Assembly: GCF_937616625.2 (NCBI RefSeq)
Contig: NC_065577.1
Coordinates: forward strand, 26,177,501 to 26,241,500
Length of the DNA stretch: 64,000 nucleotides
Direction of reading: 5' to 3'
DNA from: Mercurialis annua
Lineage: Eukaryota > Streptophyta > Magnoliopsida > Malpighiales > Euphorbiaceae
The position numbers were made by a program, and so were the translations under genes. Shown here in pieces: positions 48,250 to 59,129 of the stretch; position 1 is the first letter of the stretch, and each line of letters starts with the position of its first letter. The notes under the pieces were generated by a model. That model saw nothing but the letters and a program-made list of their open reading frames with translations, did not search any database and was not told the DNA's origin.

Positions 48250-50690
48250 TGTAGACACCTATTTTTCGGACAGGTAAAAAGTGATAAGGAACTGAAGCGT
48301 CCAATGATGATTTCCAGAGAAATTTGTCCGGGTGACGAGCTTTCGATTTGCTTGCTGGAATCTAAACAGGCGTAATCTGTGCACAGCTGCAAACTTGGAG
48401 GATTAAAACGCAATTAGGCGTAAATAGCCCATAAAAATCCAAATAAATTGTAATCTAAGTCTAGAAATTGGACTAATTGCCATATCGTAGAAGTTTATGG
48501 GCCAATTTGCAAGGTTTACGGACTGGAATTGACTATGACCAAACCCATAGGACATTAGTAGCCTTTTTTGACACTTTTAGGCACCAAAATAGACTTTTAG
48601 CACCTTTTTACTTAGCTAGCAAGTCAAAATCCAAAAATTAGAATTAAAATACTAATTAATTAATTAAAACCTAATCCTAAATACATCTAGACTTATCACT
48701 TGACACTTCTTCAACCCTTAACGAAACTCTAACTAGGACGAACCTGTAAATACACATAAGCTAACCCTAGACCTAATTAGACTCTATAAATACAGCCTTT
48801 AGCCAGCCTGGCTAAGGGTGGCATACAAACCCTAAAAATAGACCAGAAAATTCAGCCATCACACACACACACACACTAAGTTCCAGTCCTGAAACACTAA
48901 GAACGTTTTGATTCTCCAAGAACGCAAGCCATGCACAGATTCGAAGCTGGATTCCGCATCCACTCCGCCAGAAAACGAGCCAAGGACTCATAACGCTACT
49001 TCTGAGGACCCTCAATATTGTTCTTTTGATTCTACCATGAATTTACATATATGATTGCCATAATTGCTGTAATTGTGCTTAGGATGCATGTTTAGGCTTC
49101 TTTATTGTTTGTTTTCCATTAAAATTGCTATAATCAACTAATTCGATGTTTTCCTAATCACCATAAAATTCGATGAAAAAGCATGTTAATCACTACAATT
49201 AGCTGTTTTTAATGATCACAATCAGAAAACAATCAATTAGACACCTTAGAATGCATGTTTCGAGGTATATTTTAGCTTGTTTTGCTATGAAAACTTGAAA
49301 AACGTACTTGCTGCCCAGAAAATAAACTTTTTCTAGATAAGCTTAAAACACATCGATTATGTGTTTTTTGGATTCCTTGTTCGATTTTATGCTATTTTGA
49401 CTACTTGTACATGAAAAACAGAGTTAAAATGAGTGAGAACGAAGCAAAACAAAAATCCCAGAACTACTGTCGACGAACCGCCGCCACTGCCGCTGCAACC
49501 GGCAGCGCCGCCACATTAAATTTCCGGCGCTGGCACTCCAAGTTTGCGCCGTGCTCTTCCTTTCCCAGACCCTTCAGATTCGCTCCGAGATCCTTCCAGA
49601 CGCAATCCGAACTTCAAAACGTGTTTCCGGCCCATCCGGAATCCAAATCAGGCCCATTTTAAACCCAGACGTAGATAATTTAGTATAAAATCATATCTGT
49701 AATGTAACGGGCCAGACCCGATGTAAAACGGACTTAAAACTCCAGATATGTAACATAGTGTATAAACCGAGCCCATGAGCCCGAGGCCTAGCAAACCAGC
49801 AACTTCCAGAGCCGATTCCGGGCTAACCCAAACTCGGAATTGACTCCAGATCAAACCAGTAGAACCGGATCGAAGAGACGCACAACTCTTGTGGTTTGAC
49901 CGAAAGCCCATTCTGACCAGACCGATGGTCAAAACCCGCGCGAGTGCCAGGCGCTCAAAGTCAACGAGGTTTAAAAGTATCTCTAACCTTGTATATATAT
50001 CCAACTGCCCCTGAGCATGCTAGCAATGTTTACCGCTTTCCAAAAGCATCCAAATCCAATAATAACCGGTTAAAGGACTAATCATCTAAAAATGGCCCAT
50101 TAATGCAATTCCAGCCCATCACTTAGACATCGTAGGACTAATATAAAAAAGTAGTAACGTTTGTATAGGTTTTTCAAGACTCACCTAATAAAATCAATCA
50201 ATCAGACTTATACATCCAGTTTTTAGGCTTTGTGCATGTAATTAATCCAGACCAACCAGACTTATGCTATTTGCTAGAAACCTCTAAGGTTAGATGTATG
50301 CTTAGGAGTACCTGCTACTTGCCTCAAATGCCAGTCCATATCGAGTCATATGCGCGTCAAACGTGTTTACTGCTTTCATACATGTTTATTTACAATTTTC
50401 ATATCCTGTGAACTGCATATACTGTTGAGATGAGATATAAAATGAATAATGTCTAGAAAATAAAGTCGGTAACAGATAAGCCAGGCACAAAAGTCTCGGG
50501 GAGGTCCACGAACCCTAGTCTTTGATCCGATTCACGATAGTCTTACCGGAGGCGAGTAAGGATATCTAGTCGGTTAAAAGGCATTTCCTAGTTGAACTAG
50601 GTGGCGACTCCATTTTTTCAAACCATTTTCAGATCGAGAAGTCAGCCATAAGCCTTGGGCGAGCGGCCCCCGAACCCCGCTCCGCTCACA
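48250..50690 (+). repeat. solo LTR N of the L/M family, 2,441 bp, TSD CCAGG
   Basis: TGTAGACACC...CGCTCACA with perfect repeats CCAGG at 48245-48249 and 50691-50695. It splits gag of R inside the zinc knuckle. It matches both L LTRs over the full length and is the best-defined copy of this family here. A TATA box TATAAATA lies at 48785. Confidence 0.95.
48785..48792 (+). promoter_or_regulatory. TATA box of LTR N
   Basis: TATAAATA preceded by 'agactc', 536 bp into the LTR. The M copy has TATATATTC at the matching place; the L right LTR has TATAAATT on its sense strand. Confidence 0.55.
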
Positions 50691-51169
50691 CCAGGTTTCT
50701 TGCAGAAAAAACAAGGTCCTTCCTTTGGTGGTTTTGCTTTGGGTTCATCCTTGGTCTTGGGCTTAGGCTTTTGCTTAGACTTCATAAAGCCTTGAGAAGC
50801 CTTTCCCTTACGAGACCTTTTCATACCCTTTCCCTTACTGACCATGAGAACATCCTTGATTTCATTCTTGATGCTCTTTTTAGTAGTTTGAAGCATCCCA
50901 TACAACTTTGTGATATTCTTCTCCATATTATGCTTATTGAAGCTCATGACGAAACTATCATAAGCCTCAGGCAAAGATTGGAGAATAATGTCCACAGTCA
51001 ACTCTTGGGCAATTGTGAGACCAAGCCTGTCCAAATGTTCAAGATTATCTTTCATCTTCAAAACATGAGGACTGAATAATAAACCCTTAATAATTCCCAC
51101 AACATATATCCATAATTCATGTAAACCCTTAATAATAATTTCAACAATGGAAAAATAATAGTGGAACAA
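50691..51169 (-). pseudogene. copia gag (5' part) of element R
   Basis: The frame shows the UBN2-type gag pattern: LFSPHVLKMKDNLEHLDRLG, DIILQSLPEAYDSFVMSF, LYGMLQTTKKSIKN, then a Lys-rich linker and the first half of the zinc knuckle, CFFCKK. The next bases are LTR N; the remainder is at 48249. The N-terminal roughly 100 residues of a normal copia gag are not visible upstream. Confidence 0.88.
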
Positions 51170-51790
51170 GATCCATATTTCACCTTACTTCAAGTAAGCT
51201 TTGCCTTATCACTTTAAGTGTGGTTATTTAGGTAGGTAACACAATACCAATTACATCTTATGCAATTCTTCAATATATATTATTAACATCACATGTTTAG
51301 TTAATATTCTATCTAATACCTTAGGTTCAAAACTATTCTGATAACCTAGTTAAGTGTAACCAAATCAAACTTATGGATATCACTTTTATTCATTTTATCT
51401 TACTTAGATGACTTTATATATTATGCTTTGGCATATCCTATATGTAGAAATCTGAGTCTTGATAAGTGTTGTTATAATGGGAGATATTTGAAAGACTTAA
51501 TGTTGAAAAAGGGTTTATGTTATCCTGTTTTATCATATATAAAATGATCATGCAAAGCATATACCTAATAAGATAAACATTAAAACCCGTTTATTGAACT
51601 GTTTGAAATCATATTTAACAATAATCACATGAACATATTATTCATGATAATTTAAATCATGTTTAATAATTATTATTTAAGGTTTTAAAACAAAAAACAT
51701 GACAAAAACACGTCGGGTTCAAAGGGGTAACGGTCCTTTGTGGGGTGTATCAGCGGGGTCCAAGGGGCGCAGCCCTTTGGCGATCTCCAG
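51170..51790 (-). other. 5' leader of copia R
   Basis: AT-rich, with no frame. Near 51730-51800 is a GC-rich block of GGGGTCC, GGGGCGCAGCCC and GGGGGCGCTGCCCC-type repeats, seen in leaders of some plant copia elements. Confidence 0.5.
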
Positions 51791-52000
51791 GGGCAGCGCC
51801 CCCAACGGAATTTCAAAAACCTTATCAAATACCCAAAACAAGATCCATATAATTTGAAGAGACAAATAAATTGCATAATTGAAACCTACTAAAATGTCAA
51901 ATTCAAACAACAATGTAGGAAGGAAGGAGGTGGTTCACTTTGGTGATACCTTACCTCGGATCAGAAACGCCTCCAAAAGAATGCGTACTTATAAACACTT
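51791..52000 (-). repeat. 5' LTR remnant of copia R
   Basis: 51840-51986 matches 33900-34050 of the 3' LTR. The rest is lost at the junction with LTR E. Confidence 0.65.
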
Positions 52001-52209
52001 TGTCACGACCCGAAATCTCAAGCCGCGACCGGCGCTAGGGAATGGGAGTGGTAGCTCCGAAACCCGTAGCAAGCCTAGAGATCACTATAAATTTTTCGCG
52101 AAACATTAACAAAATGTTTTTATAAAACTTCAGTAAACGATACAAAACGATCTTTAGAAATCAGGGTCTTACAAAGCGATATCCCATATCAAGCAATGCC
52201 CTGTTTCTC

Positions 52210-52226
52210 ATATATATATATATATA
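52210..52226. repeat. (AT)n microsatellite
   Basis: Short TA run inside LTR E. Confidence 0.9.
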
Positions 52227-52639
52227 AACGGTTAAAAGTGCAGTCTAAAACCTTTATACATATCAGAGTATAAACAAGATATTTAAAACCGTTTGATAAA
52301 ACATAATTACACTCTAGGACTCGACTACTGCAGCACTACTGATTGGTTCCTTCTTTCTGTACTCGCGGACTTCTGGAACAAGGATAGAAGTCCGTTACAT
52401 TCGATACTATACACCTGAAACATAACACTATTGGGGGGTCAGACAACGCTGAGTGAGTTCGCATTTACTTAAGATATTATAAATATAAATTGCATTAACA
52501 CATATTAAAACAAACAATAATGTTTGATCCGATGAAACCCTAATCTTAAATTAATACTATTTCCTATTCGTATCCTACTCATATTGTATCCATTAATAAT
52601 ATATCAAATCATTTTAATCCAAGTGGTACGGTCCCGAGA

Positions 52640-52840
52640 TAGTTCAACCGAGTTACTCGTTACCACGTGACATTTTCCCGAGATAGTTCAACCGAGTTAC
52701 TCGTTACCACGTGACATTTTCCCGAGATAGTTCAACCGAGTTACATCATGTCACTGCTTAATCCCAAAGTGTGAGTCCCGAGATAATTCAACCGAGTTAC
52801 TCACTAGATACGGGTCCCGAGATAGTTCAACCGAGTTACT
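52640..52840. repeat. tandem 'cccgagatagttcaaccgag' units in LTR E
   Basis: Five units; the middle two share a 47-bp period including 'ttactcgttaccacgtgaca'. Confidence 0.9.
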
Positions 52841-52965
52841 CACGTATCTACCAAAAACATAATCCTCCTTACTCCCATACATAATCATCATTTAACGAGA
52901 TCATATCAAACATTTTTAAATACAAGCATCTATCTATACTAATTCTATGACTGACCCGGACACTG

Positions 52966-52996
52966 GTGATCACACAGCCTATTGACGCCCAATAGG
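52966..52996 (-). other. paired-dyad module, copy in LTR E
   Basis: GTGATCAC (52966-52973); perfect arms CCTATTG (52978-52984) / CAATAGG (52990-52996). Confidence 0.78.
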
Positions 52997-53682
52997 TAGC
53001 TCGTTTCCTCGGATTATTAAAGCAAACATCACAACTTACAAATAACAACAATATGTCAAATAATGCATCCAAGCGATATTATGAACAAAGCATTCACATG
53101 AATTGCCCAAGTATGAAGTAATAATGTATATGCAATGCAATTAATGGATTACCACACAATTAACAACTTATAGTAATAATATACGAAAGTAAATTGCAAA
53201 ACTCACAAATTGCTATCCAAAGACTTCGGCCATAGCAAAGCCCTGTTGCGTTCTTTACGTTTTGCGCCCCCTTAATAGTCGTCTCGTCGAGTCTATGAAG
53301 ATACGATAATAAATCGTAATTAAAATGGATCCTAATCCAAAGGTGTTCAAGCTATAGACTACTTAGCGAATAAATCAATTTATTTTGCCTTGGAATAAAT
53401 TGATAACCTTTTAAAATATAACTCCTTTTAATAAATAACGTTAGTCCAAATGTTATTTATTAACTATTCAATTTAGCTAAATGAAATTAATTATCGAGCT
53501 AAATCGATAATTAATTTAATAAGTCACTTTCCATAATTTATAATTAATCTTAGCTCAAAACGTCAATTTATGACTCAATTAATTAACGACTTTACATTTC
53601 GTTAATTAAAACTAGTTTTCCCAAAACTAGCTAACTAGCCGACTTTGAACCATTAAAACGTTTATTTAAAACGGCCTTACTC

Positions 53683-54760
53683 TCAAACAAATTTAACATT
53701 CTTATAGTTTGTAACCTCGTCTACAACTTTCGTTCAGATTCTAATCTGAAATTATCGTCCTAAGGTGTCTGAAATGTGTCTTGAAGTTGGTACCTCAAAT
53801 CTGAAATTTTATTGCTGTATAAACAGCCTTAATGCTGCTGTATCAGACTTAAAAACAGAGCATGTACGGTAGTCAAAACCTTAAACAAATTTGATATTCT
53901 TATAGTCCACAACGTCCTCTACAACTTTTGTTTAGACCTCGGACTCAAAATAAAACCCGAAAAGGTCGGAAATTAGCCTGGAAGTTGGTTCCCTGATTTA
54001 AACATTCCTAGGCTGCAAAACAGTCCACTAAGCTGCTGTTTTCAGACAGCAGAAGAGGGTACCTACAGCAGTAATAACCCAAAACAAATCCAACATTCAT
54101 AAACTCCATACTCCCATCTACAATATCCATGAAGACTTCAACTAATTCCGACTTACCGTTTGTTCACAATTTAATTCCAAAGTTTCCCTTTTATTATGTT
54201 TTAACACTTAGTTTATTTTTCTAACTTATTTTTCCAGTTTTTGACTTAACTTCAAACACGGATAATTTTTAATCCGACTTAACAACACCATGTTTATTTC
54301 ACTTAAATCTCATCTATGCAACACCGTCTATATACTTCATTCATTTTCGTGTTAAAATTACTACGGTTCGAGGTCCATTTTTAACCTCAAAACAGCCCTC
54401 ATGGCTTGATAAATAAAATTTCCATATTTTTATTAACTTTTCTACTACTTTCATCAATTAAAATCGATCCTTTCCGACTACACAAATTCTAAACAAACTT
54501 GATTTTCTTATATTCTATAATACCGTCTACATTTTTCATTAAGACTCGAACTAAAACCGACATATCCTTTATACTCAAAATTGCCCTCAAAGATAGCCCC
54601 TTAACATGCCAAATTCTGGAATTAAATTACAGATTTTTCACTCACTTTTCAATCATTCAAAACAGCCATTGAACACAGCCAATTCAAACTTAATCGGTCA
54701 TATTTCATCTATGTAACACCCTCTATCCATTACAGCTCATATCAAGCACACACCATCACA
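53683..54760. repeat. degenerate tandem repeat, about 200-bp period, six units
   Basis: Anchors 'aaacaaatttaacattctta' at about 53687, 53884, 54083, 54288, 54490 and 54690, each followed some 30 bp later by 'cgtctacaactttc'-like text. Spacing 197-205 bp. LTR D has one unit (11590-11690). Confidence 0.75.
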
Positions 54761-54820
54761 ATTTAGGGTCTATTTTTAGGTGCAAATCAGCCTTCGTGGC
54801 TGTCCTGTTGTGAAGCACAA

Positions 54821-54910
54821 CTGCTGCATATTGCAGCAGTGTGCAGCGACTTGCTGCTGCAAAAATTGCAGCAGCTCGCTGCTTGTTATAGCAGCGATTT
54901 GCTGCTGTTC
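54821..54910. other. palindrome cassette of LTR E
   Basis: CTGCTGCA-TAT-TGCAGCAG (54821-54839), GCTGCTGCAA-AAA-TTGCAGCAGC (54853-54875) and further GCTGC/GCAGC copies to 54907. Confidence 0.8.
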
Positions 54911-55109
54911 CGACACCCTTATACTCACCCCGACATGCTAGCTCTAATCCCCTTTCATAACCGAACCTTAAGCTCCAAAGAATCACCCAAAAACACTTCA
55001 AATTATCACTTAAACTCAACTTAAGCTTGGCAAATACAGAGCAGAATATTCGATCACTTTGAACTCAACAAACACTATCAAAATCATAATTAATTTCAGC
55101 AAATAAGAA

Positions 55110-55120
55110 GTTACCTTGTT
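55110..55120 (-). promoter_or_regulatory. splice-donor-like site in LTR E
   Basis: Minus strand ACAAG|GTAAC; the palindrome cassette lies 206-295 nt downstream, as in LTRs A and P. Confidence 0.4.
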
Positions 55121-55866
55121 CCTTAGCGTGTTGGCTTTCCAACCGGACCTTAATCGCTGAAATCGATGATCAATTCGTGAAGATATTGACGCCGCCGTGT
55201 GAGTTGTTCATGAGGAACAAGAAGGAAGGGAGGAAGATGATGGTGATGGCGGTGACCTTCCAACATGAGGGTTTTGTTTTAAGTTTTCATTTTCTAGTTT
55301 TAGATAGCAATAGAAATTGAAGGGGTGGGGTATGAGGTGTCCTTTTCTTATTAAGTTTGTGGAAAAATCATATTCAAGTGCCTAAATTAGGCACCTCTTC
55401 CAACTTAACTCTTAGGCTTTCAATTTCTCCAATTTAACCAAATTGATTTCATAATTACACGGAACCTTGACGATTATTCTTTATCGATAAATAATGGGTT
55501 TCATCACATTATTTATTTATCTGGGTCCAAATAATTTATTTATATCCTTTTCCTTTTCCGATAATCAAATTCCATTTAATTAAAATCCTTTCGTCCAATT
55601 TTTACAAAATTTGATCTTTGATCCATAAATTTATTTTACGAACTTTATCGTAAAATTAACTCGGGACTTACCATTTATTTTATTTTAATTTATCTACTTT
55701 TCTTAGTCCCGCTAAATTCCAATTTATCAAATAATAAATTCCACTTAATTTATTATTTCACGATCATTTTAATAGACCCGCTTCGATCTAAATTCTTATT
55801 TCTCGAACTTAATTCCGATGTCCTTGATTAAGTTCTCGTATTTATGCTTCGTGGCACATTACTTGG

Positions 55867-58047
55867 TACTTTAAAAAGTGATAAAGGACTGAAGCGTCCA
55901 ATGATGATTTCCAGAGAAATCTGTCAGTGTGACGAGCTATCAATTTGCTTGCTGGAATCCAAGCAGGCGTAATCTGTACACAGCTGCAAACTTGAAGGAT
56001 TAAAATAATTAGACATAAATAGCCTATAAAAATCTAAAGAGATTGTAGTCTAAGTCCAAAAATTGGATTAATTGCAATGTCTTAGAAGTTTATGGGTCAA
56101 TTTGTAAGTTTTACGGATTGGAATTGACCATAACCAGACCTATATGGTTATCATTTAAATAGTTTAAAACCAAAAAGACTCTAGCTAAACCCTAGACCTA
56201 ATTCACTACTATATATTCAGTCTTATGTCAGCTCAGTCAGTGGGTCGGACCAGAAACACATAAATCCTAGTCGTCCGAACTACACACACACCACATATAA
56301 ATTGCACTTCAATCCAGTCCTGAAAACACTAAGGACGCTTTGATTCTCTAAGAACACAGCCTGCACAGACTTGAAACTGGATTTTGCATCAACTTCGCCA
56401 GGAAACGAGCCAAGGACTCGGACCGGTAATTTTGAGGACCTTCTAAATTATTCTCTTTCATTTTCCATTGATATGTATGCCACAATTGTCATATTTGCTG
56501 TAATTATGTGATTTAGAGTGTATGATAGCTTATTTGTTAATTTTAGCCATTAAATTGCCATATTAATTAAATTCAAAGCTTTATCAAAAATTGCCATGAA
56601 ATCGATGAATAAGCATGTTAATGATTGATTTAATATGTTTTAAATATTTAAAACCAGAAACCCAGATGATTAGAGCTCATATGATGCATGTTTTAGTGTG
56701 TTTTTGAGCTTGTTTACCATGAAAAAAAGCTATTTTCGAGTTGCTATAAATCCATTTTTTTTGTTTAAATCAGCTTTAAACACTCTATCAATGCCATATT
56801 TGCATTCCTTGTTTGATTTTATGCGGGTTTTACTATTTCTGCACGAAAAACGGAGTTAAAACGAGTGAGAACGGACCAAAACACGAAACCCCAAAACTGA
56901 TGTCCGCGTCGCCGTCCCTGCAACCGGCGCCGCCGCCACTACATCCTACCGGCGCCGGCAGTCACACCGGCGCCGTGTTTTTCGTTCTTCAGTTTTCCAT
57001 ATTCGCTCCCATATCTTCCCAGATTCGATCCAAACTTCCAAACGTGTTTTCGGACTCACCCGGACTCCGAATCAGGCCCGGTTTGAACCTGGACGTAGAG
57101 AATTTCATAGACTTTTGTATTTTGAAATGTAACAGGCCAGAACCGATGTAAAACGGACTTAGAAGTCCAGTAATGTAATATAGTGTATAAACCGTTCCCA
57201 CGAGCCCGAGGCCTAGCAAACCAGCAACTTCCACAGCCGATTTCGGGCTAACCCGATCTCGGAATGGACTTTGGATCAAACAAACAGAATCGGATCGACG
57301 AGACGCGTAACTCTCGTGATCTGACCGATAACCCGTTTTGACCAGACCGATAGTCGTAACCCGCGCGAGTGCCAAACATTCAAAAAGCCAACGAGGGTTA
57401 AAAGTATCTCTAACCTTGCATGTATATCAAACTTCCCCTAAGCATGCCAGCAGTGTTTACCGCTTTCCAAACGCATCCAAATTAACTTGTTAAAGGATTA
57501 ATCACATAAATTAGCCAATTAATACAATTCCAGCGTATCACTTAGACATCTTAGGACTAACACAAAAAATTAGTAATGGTTGTATAGGCTTTTCAAGATC
57601 ACCTAATAAAATCAATCAATTAAACGTTTACATCCGGTTTAGGCTTTATGCATGTAAAATTTTCAAACCAACCAGACTTATGTTATTTGCTAGTCCAAAT
57701 CGAGTCATATGCGCGTCAAACGTGTTTACCGCTTTCATATTTGTTTATTTACAGCTTTCATATCCCATAAACTGCATATATTGTTGAGATGAGAATAAAA
57801 CGAATATGTCTAGTAAATAAAGCCGGTAACAGATAAGTTAAGCACAACAGTCTCAGGGAGGTCCAAGAACCCTAGTCTTTGGTCTGATGCACCGTACTCT
57901 TCCCCATAAGCGAGTAAGGTTACCTATTCGGTAAAAAGGCATTTCCTAGTTGAACTAGGTGGCGACTCCATTTTTCAAACCATTTCCAGATAGATAAGTC
58001 AGCCATAAGCCTTGGGCGAGCGGCCCCCAAACCCTGCTTTGCTCATA
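55867..58047 (+). repeat. 5' LTR of Tat/Ogre-like element M, left end truncated
   Basis: Matches solo LTR N from its base 27 onward and ends 'gctttgctcata' before a primer site. Relative to N it lacks the first ~26 bp, about 190 bp near 56150 and about 60 bp near 57690. It has three GGCGCC palindromes (56926, 56951, 56969) within a GC-rich island. Confidence 0.88.
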
Positions 58048-58048
58048 G

Positions 58049-58066
58049 TGGCGACTCTACTAGGGA
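58049..58066 (+). promoter_or_regulatory. primer-binding site of M
   Basis: TGGCGACTCTACTAGGGA, one base after the LTR; same site type as in L with two mismatches. It sets the plus orientation. Confidence 0.85.
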
Positions 58067-59110
58067 TTAAAATCAACAGTTTTTAAAAAATAAAATATTA
58101 AAACGCTTTAAGAATTGTTTTCAAAAACGGTTGCCATGGACCTAAAACGCACGGCTTGTGCCTTATCGATCACCGGCTTTATTTTCCATACATATATGCA
58201 CGTGCTCCATCGCATTAGAAATTTCTCTTGTCACCTACTACTCTCTAGGAGTCCCTATCCTGCCCCGATACTCATAGCCAATCTCACGCTCTGGCGTTGC
58301 ACTCTAACATCCGTAACGTCATATGCGGAGCAGTATCACTCACATCCCAGTACCTCGGTCGTTTGTACTCGGGATTGAGGAGACCTATCAAAGGTATATC
58401 AGTTTGTGGGAGCTTTAAACCGGTTACTACCAAAACCCATCAATTCACCGCACATGCATTCAGCTTAGACACTACCCTCTAGGAAAATACCCAACATAAT
58501 GTTTGTATTTGAGGCATGTTGTCAATGTAATGATCCCAAATCCAAGTTTTCAAAAAACTACCGTTTCAGTCTTATTCTTAAGTCCGGCTTAACGAATTTT
58601 CCTCTCTCAAAACCATATATTCAAAACATCCTTTTAGGCCAGACCTAAAAGAACGAATCCAATCAAGTGAAACTCCTTTGCTTGATCAAACTTCCAATAA
58701 CCAGTCTAATGAAAACTCCTTTCAGTGGATACAGCTGCAAGGCTAAATCAAAATTCCAGATTTCAAAACGGACTTCTACGTCCACCCTACACGTTTCAAC
58801 TACTTCTAGAAAGGGATAAAGAGTCATTACATTGATGATTTCCGTCTATCTGCTTTAGAACAGCTAGAAGAGAGCTCGGCAGGAATGCTGACTCTTGCAT
58901 TGCGATGCGAGGGTCCAGACCAAAACTCTTAGGAAATAAACCTCGCTTGGAACACGTGTGTGGAAGAAATAAGGTTGGAAGGAACAACATGTCTACGTGA
59001 TATAAACAATTTACTTGCTATCTCCAAAGGCACTTCCAGCATATTGTTCCAAGGGCACTTCCAGCATATTCTCTCGATCGACCAGCTCAGTCGACATGTA
59101 AAAAACAAAC
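58067..59110 (+). other. untranslated leader of M
   Basis: Matches the leader of L in reverse (30838-29400). A short direct repeat 'ggcacttccagcatattgtt' occurs twice near 59030-59075. No gene. Confidence 0.7.
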
Positions 59111-59129
59111 GAATGGGATTATATGACTC

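Larger units (their letters stand above)
52001..55866 (-). repeat. LTR E, 'TGTCACGACC' family, long form, right end truncated
   Basis: Starts TGTCACGACCCG and carries all family blocks: 'ctgagtgagttcgcattta', five 'cccgagatagttcaaccgag' units (52660-52840), the paired-dyad module, 'cgggacttaccatttatttta', and the near-end 'cgtggcacattac'. The last roughly 25 bp of the LTR are missing at the join with M. Its extra length over A, D and P is explained by a ~200-bp tandem repeat. Confidence 0.82.

Noticed and set aside
44763..52000. E and F as the two LTRs of one minus-strand element with the copia region as interior
   Set aside because: No primer site or polypurine tract adjoins E or F, F has its own near-TSD, and the copia LTR is collinear once F is removed.
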